From UMGS1851 sp900555605 (GTDB lineage: Bacteria > Bacillota > Clostridia > UBA1212 > UBA1255): a stretch of 6,033 nt of DNA. The notes below the pieces were generated by a model, which was not told the DNA's origin, made no database searches, and saw only the letters and a list, made by a program, of their open reading frames with translations. This document shows, piece after piece, positions 1 to 4,916 of this stretch. The position numbers and the translations under genes were made by a program. How positions within the stretch are numbered: position 1 is the first letter of the stretch; each line of letters starts with the position of its first letter. Where the stretch lies: contig CABROF010000121.1 of the NCBI GenBank assembly GCA_902472555.1, positions 1 through 6,033 on the forward strand. The letters run 5' to 3'.

Positions 1-1160
1 CCCTGCCATTCACTGTGCCGGCCGGCAATCCATTCGTTCCATCCGGTAATGAAAATGAAGTCCGGATCCACCGAGAGCGCGTAATCCCATTGTTGCTGGA
101 AGTTCAGCCCGTAAAAATAAGCGTTTTCCGTGTTTTGATCCACCGTAACGGTCTGATTTTGATATGTATAGGAATAAGAGTATGCATCCTTTGCATACCC
201 GCGGCCGAAAACGCCGCCGCGGTAGTCATTCATGGCCACCAGGCCGTGCTCGCTGGCGTTCTGCGCCACGTTTACTGTCATCTGCTCCACGCTTCCGTCG
301 GCCCGGACGCCGTATTTTGTCTGGGGATAGACGGAGCACCAGCCCCACCAGCCCTGTTCAATGGTTCTGTCCTCTGCAAAATAGGACGGTTCATTTCTCC
401 GGAAGGTAAAGAAATTTAAAATCTCTTTTTCTGTTTCATTATAAGGATCCAATCCGTCGGGATGCGCCATAATCAGCGGCCTGCCCTCCCACATAAACCA
501 CAAATCCTTGTATCTTTCCTTTTTGTAGATATCGCGGTAAAGCGACTTCAGTTCCGTATTCGTATTCTCATTCGCACCAAAATTCAGCATAAAGGCCACC
601 TGTGGCGTATCCACGCCCTCGGCACGCGCCTGTTCAAACACCTCAAAGATCGTGTCATATCCCGGCTTCCAGGTAAAGGTTCCGTTTGTACAGTCAAAAA
701 TAATGACGTCAACCCCGGCATCCGCCAGCATTTCCGCATGCTTTCTGACCACATATTCATCCGTATTGCGGTAATAGCCGAAAACCGGTTCATTCCAGAA
801 ATACGGCGTTCCGTGTCCCGTATTTTCCCAAGCCTCATGATCCCAATCGTTGCGCGCCTCCGGATGCGCATTGATGATCTCCGATACGTTCCGGGCTTTA
901 TTTCCCGCATTACTATAGTGCCAGGTCCAGTAGAACATTCCCACGAATTTTCCTTCCCGCTGTCCTCCCACATCGGAATAGGTATTTACGGTTCGCCCTA
1001 AGCCGTCTACGGCAGTCCACGTGTCCGGCTTAACAGCGCCGGCTGCAATCACCGTCTGGCTGCCTGCTTCTTCCTCTGCAGCAGCGCTATACGGAAGTAC
1101 ATAACATGACAGCAGGATTGCCGCGGCCGTCAGCATGATCAACATTTTCTTAAAACTCAT
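1..1160 (-). CDS. Secreted TIM-barrel glycoside hydrolase-like protein (GH71/GH99-like), C-terminus cut by window
   Basis: Probably an exported enzyme acting on an extracellular polysaccharide or glycan; the substrate cannot be told. The ATG at 1160 follows AGGAGG (1165-1170) by 5 bases. Residues 1-28 form a signal peptide: KK near the N-terminus, hydrophobic core LIMLTAAAILLSCYVL, then AAA before EEE, a good signal peptidase I site. LLSC at 16-19 is also a weak lipobox, so a lipoprotein is possible. From about residue 67 the protein reads like a (beta/alpha)8 barrel: GMFYWTWH, WNEP (122-125), a strand ending IIFD (D156), and WNEW at 374-377. WNEW resembles the NEWxEG motif of GH99 and WbsX-like proteins, which carries catalytic glutamates in GH99; here E376 is kept but the second position is A379 (NEWIAG). 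At least 386 residues are present and the stop lies beyond base 1. It is transcribed away from the other genes. The coding call is firm; the family is inferred from remembered motifs. Confidence 0.85.
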   Translation of the reverse strand, partial: MSFKKMLIMLTAAAILLSCYVLPYSAAAEEEAGSQTVIAAGAVKPDTWTAVDGLGRTVNTYSDVGGQREGKFVGMFYWTWHYSNAGNKARNVSEIINAHPEARNDWDHEAWENTGHGTPYFWNEPVFGYYRNTDEYVVRKHAEMLADAGVDVIIFDCTNGTFTWKPGYDTIFEVFEQARAEGVDTPQVAFMLNFGANENTNTELKSLYRDIYKKERYKDLWFMWEGRPLIMAHPDGLDPYNETEKEILNFFTFRRNEPSYFAEDRTIEQGWWGWCSVYPQTKYGVRADGSVEQMTVNVAQNASEHGLVAMNDYRGGVFGRGYAKDAYSYSYTYQNQTVTVDQNTENAYFYGLNFQQQWDYALSVDPDFIFITGWNEWIAGRHSEWQ

Positions 1161-1222
1161 ATGAACCTCCTAAAACAAATTATTTTTATATCTTATAAAC
1201 TTCACCTGCGGTGCATGGTATT

Positions 1223-1251
1223 ATTATCTATGAATCGCAAAAAATTTGCAA
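1223..1251 (-). promoter_or_regulatory. Candidate sigma-A promoter of the leftward glycosidase-like gene
   Basis: Read on the minus strand, TTGCAA (1246-1251) and GATAAT (1223-1228) are separated by exactly 17 bases. This is 4/6 and 5/6 agreement with the vegetative consensus. Transcription would start near 1216, leaving a leader of about 55 bases before the start codon, with the AGGAGG site inside it. A 13-base inverted repeat, GCAAA-AAA-TTTGC (1237-1249), overlaps the -35 box and spacer and could be an operator; no regulator is encoded nearby. No catabolite-control (cre) site is convincing. Confidence 0.45.
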
Positions 1252-1282
1252 TACCTAATTCCATATTTATCAGACGCGGATA

Positions 1283-1315
1283 TTCCGGCGGTTTCAATCG
1301 CTTAGCCTGCCGGAA
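1283..1315. repeat. 7-bp inverted repeat in the divergent intergenic region
   Basis: TTCCGGC (1283-1289) and GCCGGAA (1309-1315) are perfect complements around a 19-base loop. There is no T-run directly after either arm, so it does not look like an intrinsic terminator, and neither divergent gene needs one here. It could be a regulatory hairpin or operator, or chance. Confidence 0.25.
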
Positions 1316-1351
1316 GCAGCGCGCCTGTCCCGTTTTTCCGTTTCTCTGGTT

Positions 1352-1381
1352 GGTATAGATGTCCTCCCGGCCTCATATACT
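1352..1381 (+). promoter_or_regulatory. Possible sporulation (sigma-E-like) promoter for the CotS-type gene
   Basis: CATATACT (1374-1381) differs at one defined position from the Bacillus sigma-E -10 consensus CATACAnT. It lies 14 bases after GGTATAGA (1352-1359), which keeps only the ATA core of the -35 box. The start point would be near 1388, about 34 bases before the ATG at 1422. Spore coat genes are normally read by sigma-E or sigma-K in the mother cell, which raises the prior, but the -35 match is poor. No good sigma-A promoter is visible for this gene. Confidence 0.3.
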
Positions 1382-1421
1382 TGCAACATGGCGAATTATC
1401 GCATAGAAAGGGGCTGCAGGG

Positions 1422-2480
1422 ATGGAAGCGGACATCAGGCAGGCATTTGAAAATGCTTACGAGATAAAAACCAGTAAAATATTTCAGAATAAGGACGGCT
1501 ATATTTTGGATTGCTCCGGGAGGCAGTACGTACTGTCGTCCTCAAAGGAACCGATACAAAAAGCAATCTATACATACGCGGCGCAGCAGCATCTGTGGGA
1601 AAAGCGCTTCACGAAATCGGACCGTTTTCTTCTGACAGCGGAGGGGGTCCCGTTCACTTTGATCAACGGAATCTATTTTACCGCGGCGCCCTATATGACG
1701 GGCAAGGAATGCAATATCGACCGTTACGATGATCTGGCGGAGGCCGCCGCGATGCTGGCTGAAATGCATGCCGCTGCCAGAGGCTTCACCAAAAGCAGGG
1801 CCGTATCTCTCATGCGGCCGGGCATACAGAGAGCCGCGGCGGATGCCCTTCTTCCGCAATCGATTCTGGCAGTTCCTGCCGAAAATTGGGTACGAACGGA
1901 AATCGGGCAGACCATCAATACATTTTACCGCCGCACCGAAGAGCTGAAGCGCTTCCGCCGAATCGCCCGGCGCAATAAAAATCGATTTGACTACGCCTAT
2001 TTGTCTGTAGCCGATTATTACTGCGGCATGGCAGAGGATATTTACCACGCGCTCCTCGCCTCCCCCTACCAGAGGCTTGCAGCGCAATTTGCCCAGGAGG
2101 GCTGTCTCTGCCACTGCGACTACACCGGCCACAATATCGTCCATACGAATCGCGGTACCTTTCTGACAGGCTTTGAGAATTGCTGCATAGAGCTGCCGGT
2201 CTACGACATTTCCAATTTTCTGCGCCGCCGGATGCGCAAATGCGGCTGGTCCATACCGGATGCGCAGTACATATTGGATCACTATAATGCGGTCCGGGCT
2301 ATTTCAGATGACGAATATCAGGTATTGAAGCTGCTGATTCAATTTCCGCAGAAGCTGTGGCGCATCGTAAACAAATATTATAACAGCAAGCGTGCATGGT
2401 GCGAGAAGAACTGTCTGGAAAAGCTGGAGGAAATTCAATGTGAAAGAGAGCCTCTGGCGGATTTTATAGCCGGTCTTTAG
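1422..2480 (+). CDS. CotS-family spore coat protein, aminoglycoside phosphotransferase/choline kinase fold, likely pseudokinase
   Basis: A 352-residue protein of the CotS/YutH group, which has the APH/choline-kinase fold and, in spore formers, belongs to the spore coat; biochemical roles are mostly unknown. Visible signs are an N-lobe with GRQYVL (33-38), a Brenner-type loop HCDYTGHN (231-238) matching HxDxxxxN, LPVYDISNFLRR (258-269), and a C-terminal helical part, FPQKLWRIVNKYYNSKRAW (308-326), typical of clostridial CotS-like proteins. Key kinase residues are missing: the usual Lys after YVL is S39 (K42 is nearby), and the metal-binding Asp of the IDFD segment falls at G250 (LTGFE, 248-252). 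The protein has 12 cysteines, five of them at 228-232 and 254-255, which would suit disulfide cross-linking in a coat. The start follows an AAGGGG site (1409-1414) by 7 bases. It stands alone, with its own upstream region and a new promoter after it. Confidence 0.85.
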   Translation: MEADIRQAFENAYEIKTSKIFQNKDGYILDCSGRQYVLSSSKEPIQKAIYTYAAQQHLWEKRFTKSDRFLLTAEGVPFTLINGIYFTAAPYMTGKECNIDRYDDLAEAAAMLAEMHAAARGFTKSRAVSLMRPGIQRAAADALLPQSILAVPAENWVRTEIGQTINTFYRRTEELKRFRRIARRNKNRFDYAYLSVADYYCGMAEDIYHALLASPYQRLAAQFAQEGCLCHCDYTGHNIVHTNRGTFLTGFENCCIELPVYDISNFLRRRMRKCGWSIPDAQYILDHYNAVRAISDDEYQVLKLLIQFPQKLWRIVNKYYNSKRAWCEKNCLEKLEEIQCEREPLADFIAGL

Positions 2481-2517
2481 ACGGGATATAAAATGTTTAT
2501 GACAATCGGCAAATTGG

Positions 2518-2546
2518 TTGACAAAACTTTCAAAAAACGGTATTGT
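2518..2546 (+). promoter_or_regulatory. Sigma-A promoter of the flavodoxin-methyltransferase-GH43 gene run
   Basis: A perfect TTGACA (2518-2523) is followed after 17 bases by TATTGT (2541-2546, 4/6). Transcription would begin near 2553 and leave a leader of about 70 bases before the flavodoxin ATG at 2622. This is the strongest vegetative promoter match in the window and indicates that the downstream genes are expressed apart from the CotS-type gene. No clear terminator is seen between 2480 and 2518. Confidence 0.65.
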
Positions 2547-2604
2547 ATTATGTGTTTGCTGGGCAGCGGCGCTTTCCCGCGGCTATTCGATGACGGTTAT
2601 TTTG

Positions 2605-2611
2605 AAAGGAG
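2605..2611 (+). promoter_or_regulatory. Ribosome binding site that fixes the flavodoxin start
   Basis: AAAGGAG lies 10 bases before the ATG at 2622. The frame stays open upstream to an ATG at 2493, but that ATG has no such site and the promoter lies inside the extension. The start at 2622 also gives the MKKLVLYCT opening expected of a flavodoxin. Confidence 0.8.
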
Positions 2612-2621
2612 TTCCTCTTAT

Positions 2622-3176
2622 ATGAAGAAGCTGGTTTTATATTGTACGGTGGACGGCAACACACAGGCGGTTGCGGAAGCCATTGCGGAAGCCATTGACG
2701 CGGATGTCGCCAAGCTGGTACGGGTCAAAAAAGTCAAGGGCTTTGGTTTTTTCAACAATCTAAAATTACGCAGCGAGGTGCTCCGGAAGAAAAAGCCCGA
2801 TATTTTTCCGTTCAAATGGGACCCGCGTGATTATGATCTGATTTTCATCGGGACGCCGGTCTGGTATGATTCCTACAATCCTATATATAATACGCTTTTC
2901 AACGTTATTAAAATATACGACAGAAAAGTGGCGCTCTTTTCCACTGGCGAGAAGCCTGATACCAAAGCGCTGACAAAGCTGACAAATGATTGGCTGAAGG
3001 ATTCCGTGATTCTCGGGACCAAGCATTGTGTCGAGCCGATCTGGTGCGATGAAGAAGAGGAAACAAAAGCGATTCTGGACGATATGTCCGCATGGGCAAA
3101 ACAGATTGCGGATCAAGCGGAAAAGATGATCGAGCAGGAAGAGCTTGAGCGCAGAAAAACGATCTACAAATATTAA
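2622..3176 (+). CDS. Flavodoxin-family protein
   Basis: A cytoplasmic FMN-binding electron carrier or flavodoxin-like reductase partner of 184 residues. Beta-1, KLVLYCT, runs into the phosphate loop TVDGNT (9-14), corresponding to the S/TxTGNT loop that holds the FMN phosphate. The second flavin loop is GTPVWYDSYNP (77-87) after strand YDLIFI. The third, FSTGEKPD (106-113), is near the usual isoalloxazine-contact region. It is slightly longer than a short-chain flavodoxin and ends in a charged helix (about 155-180: KQIADQAEKMIEQEELERRK) that may mediate partner binding. It is the first gene after a good promoter, and the next methyltransferase starts 22 bases after its stop. The redox partner is not in the window. 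The family call is strong; the specific role is unknown. Confidence 0.88.
   Translation: MKKLVLYCTVDGNTQAVAEAIAEAIDADVAKLVRVKKVKGFGFFNNLKLRSEVLRKKKPDIFPFKWDPRDYDLIFIGTPVWYDSYNPIYNTLFNVIKIYDRKVALFSTGEKPDTKALTKLTNDWLKDSVILGTKHCVEPIWCDEEEETKAILDDMSAWAKQIADQAEKMIEQEELERRKTIYKY
2673..2696 (+). repeat. Perfect 12-bp tandem duplication in the flavodoxin gene
   Basis: GCGGAAGCCATT occurs twice in direct succession and encodes AEAIAEAI in helix 1. The unit is a multiple of three, so the frame is kept. It may be a recent slippage duplication or simply a helix with repeated residues. Confidence 0.6.
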
Positions 3177-3198
3177 TTTGTTTTATAACGATTTTGAT

Positions 3199-4008
3199 AT
3201 GAAATCTCCGGACATTCAGAACGAATGGAATGATATCAGAATACGTTCCTATAAAAAGGAGTCTTGGTATTCCTATGCGTGCGGGATCTTTCCCACCATA
3301 GAATTATTGGAAGCCAAGCCTTCTTTTCTTTTTCGCGTCATTCTTTCCGAGGAAAGCGCGGCGAATAAGGGCGCCGCACAGATCCGCGGGGCCTGCGCGG
3401 CGCGCGGAATTCCCGTGATCACCGACGACAAGACGCTGCAGCGCATTTCACCGAAGGAAAATTGCTATGCCGCAGGCGTTTTTCGGAAATATGAGGAGCG
3501 GCTCAATCCCCTTTGCAATCATATCGTTCTGGTGCATCCGGCAGATAAAGGCAATCTTGGTACTATGATCCGGACAATGGCGGCATTTCGCCTGACGGAT
3601 TTGGCAGTGATTTTACCTGCCGCCGACTATTTTGATCCGAAAGTGATCCGCGCCTCCATGGGCGCGCTGTTCCGCATACGCATCCGGCTGTATCATTCTT
3701 TTGAGGACTACTGCCGCGATATGGATATTTCCGATAAAAACCGGCTGATATTTCCGTTTATGCTGAAAGGCGCGGTTTTGGAGTCTCCGGAACAAGCGGA
3801 GCCCATCCGCAGCGCGCTGCTGGCAGAGCCTCCGCTCCCCTATTCTTTGGTATTCGGCAATGAATCCAGCGGCCTGGACGACGGCTTTCTTTCAGTCGGA
3901 CAGCCGGTGAGGATTATGCATTCCGATCAGGTGGATTCTCTGAATCTGACCATTGCTGCCGGCATCGGTATGCACTGGTTTTATCATAAAGGAGGGCTGC
4001 AGGGATGA
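3199..4008 (+). CDS. SPOUT/TrmH-family RNA methyltransferase (first of a tandem pair)
   Basis: Predicted S-adenosylmethionine-dependent RNA ribose 2'-O-methyltransferase with the trefoil-knot SPOUT fold; the RNA target is unknown. With the start at 3199 it has 269 residues. An N-terminal L30e-like part (about 10-95) contains YACGIFPTIELLEAKP and ENCYAAGVFRKYE. The three SpoU motifs follow: KGNLGTMIRT (N119, R125), FGNESSGL (219-226), and DSLNLTIAAG (246-255). The start is uncertain. The ATG at 3199 has no visible Shine-Dalgarno site, so translation may depend on coupling to the flavodoxin stop 22 bases upstream. In-frame TTG codons at 3178 and 3145 are alternatives; the latter would overlap the flavodoxin gene. 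The family usually begins close to the YKKESWYSY segment, which favours 3199. Its stop overlaps the next start by 4 bases. Confidence 0.88.
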   Translation: MKSPDIQNEWNDIRIRSYKKESWYSYACGIFPTIELLEAKPSFLFRVILSEESAANKGAAQIRGACAARGIPVITDDKTLQRISPKENCYAAGVFRKYEERLNPLCNHIVLVHPADKGNLGTMIRTMAAFRLTDLAVILPAADYFDPKVIRASMGALFRIRIRLYHSFEDYCRDMDISDKNRLIFPFMLKGAVLESPEQAEPIRSALLAEPPLPYSLVFGNESSGLDDGFLSVGQPVRIMHSDQVDSLNLTIAAGIGMHWFYHKGGLQG

Positions 4009-4916
4009 GTGCACAATGGGAGACGCTTTTGGCAGGCAGAGCCGAGACAGCCGGACTCGCCTCCGCCCAAGTAAAATTAGCCCGCTGCCTGCTGGCCAAC
4101 AGGAAAATCACGTCCGAAGCCGCAGAAGCGATTCATCCGGAGAGCAGGCCGGACAGGCTCTTTATTTGTGAGGGACTCTGGGCCGCCGAAAAGCTCTGCC
4201 AAGCGCGGATTCCCGTAACACATTTTCTTTTTTCTCCGGAGATGGCCGGCGCGCTGTCTCCTGCGGACCGGGCGCAATGCGCCTGCATGCTCAATTACGC
4301 CGCAGAGACCTTTATCATTTCAAAAAAGGCATGTGAAAAAATAAGCGAACGGGACGGCGCTGATTTTTGTTTTTTGATCGCAGAGCTTCCGGAATATACG
4401 CTGCAGGAGCTGGAGACGCGGCTGCCCGAACAAACCGTGATTATGGTTTTGGATGGACAGGAGCAGCCGGGAAACATAGGGGCAATTCTGCGTTCTCTTG
4501 ACGGCGCCGGCGGCAGCTTTGCCGTTATGACGAATCGCCGTGTAAAACCGGTTCACAGCCGTCTGATTCGTTCCAGTTTAGGCGCCGCATTTACGCATCC
4601 TCTGCCTGAGGCTCCTATCGAGGAGCTTCTTTCCTGGCTGAAGCGCTGTGATTTTAAAGTGATCCTCACGGATCTGACCGCATCCGTTCCATATTTTCAA
4701 GCTGACTATACCGGACGCATCGCCATTGTGGCCGGAAACGAATATACCGGTATTTCACCAATCTGGCGAACGCTGCCCAATGCCGTGCCGGTCATTATCC
4801 CTATGCTCGGCAGCTGTGAATCCTTAAACGTCGGATTTGCCTCCACTTTGGTAGCTTACGAGGCCGGTCTTCGTCAAAAATTCGGCGGCGAATTTGAAAG
4901 GAGCGGCAAAATATGA
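4005..4916 (+). CDS. SPOUT/TrmH-family RNA methyltransferase (second of a tandem pair)
   Basis: A 303-residue predicted 2'-O-ribose methyltransferase of the TrmH/SpoU family, cytoplasmic, acting on rRNA or tRNA. An N-terminal substrate-binding L30e-like domain (about 25-130) includes RLFICEGLWAAEKL, matching the usual F-EG-- A pattern. The knot domain then carries motif 1, QEQPGNIGAILRSLDGAG (N157, R163), motif 2, AGNEYTGIS (243-251), and motif 3, IPMLGSCESLNVGFAS (265-280, with S273-L274-N275-V276). All expected catalytic and AdoMet-pocket positions appear present. It diverges strongly from the upstream methyltransferase in sequence and spacing, so the pair is not a recent duplication. The ATG overlaps the previous stop (ATGA) and follows AAAGGAGG (3988-3994) by 10 bases; its own stop overlaps the GH43 start. 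Confidence 0.92.
   Translation: MSAQWETLLAGRAETAGLASAQVKLARCLLANRKITSEAAEAIHPESRPDRLFICEGLWAAEKLCQARIPVTHFLFSPEMAGALSPADRAQCACMLNYAAETFIISKKACEKISERDGADFCFLIAELPEYTLQELETRLPEQTVIMVLDGQEQPGNIGAILRSLDGAGGSFAVMTNRRVKPVHSRLIRSSLGAAFTHPLPEAPIEELLSWLKRCDFKVILTDLTASVPYFQADYTGRIAIVAGNEYTGISPIWRTLPNAVPVIIPMLGSCESLNVGFASTLVAYEAGLRQKFGGEFERSGKI

Noticed and set aside
462..1001. Plus-strand 179-codon open frame
   Set aside because: It lies antisense to the signal-peptide-bearing glycosidase-like gene, whose motifs are clear; no ribosome binding site and no recognisable domain.
1283..1315. Inverted repeat as a transcription terminator
   Set aside because: The loop is 19 bases and no T-run follows; it lies between divergent starts where no terminator is needed.
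1161..1358. Plus-strand 65-codon open frame in the divergent intergenic region
   Set aside because: Its ATG touches the ribosome binding site of the leftward gene, it has no site of its own, its sequence is low in recognisable structure, and it overlaps promoter-like elements.
1542..2282. Minus-strand 246-codon open frame
   Set aside because: Antisense shadow of the CotS-type gene, which matches its family throughout.
2493..2621. N-terminal extension of the flavodoxin from an upstream ATG
   Set aside because: It would place the TTGACA/TATTGT promoter inside the coding sequence, lacks a ribosome binding site, and adds residues not expected before the flavodoxin first strand.
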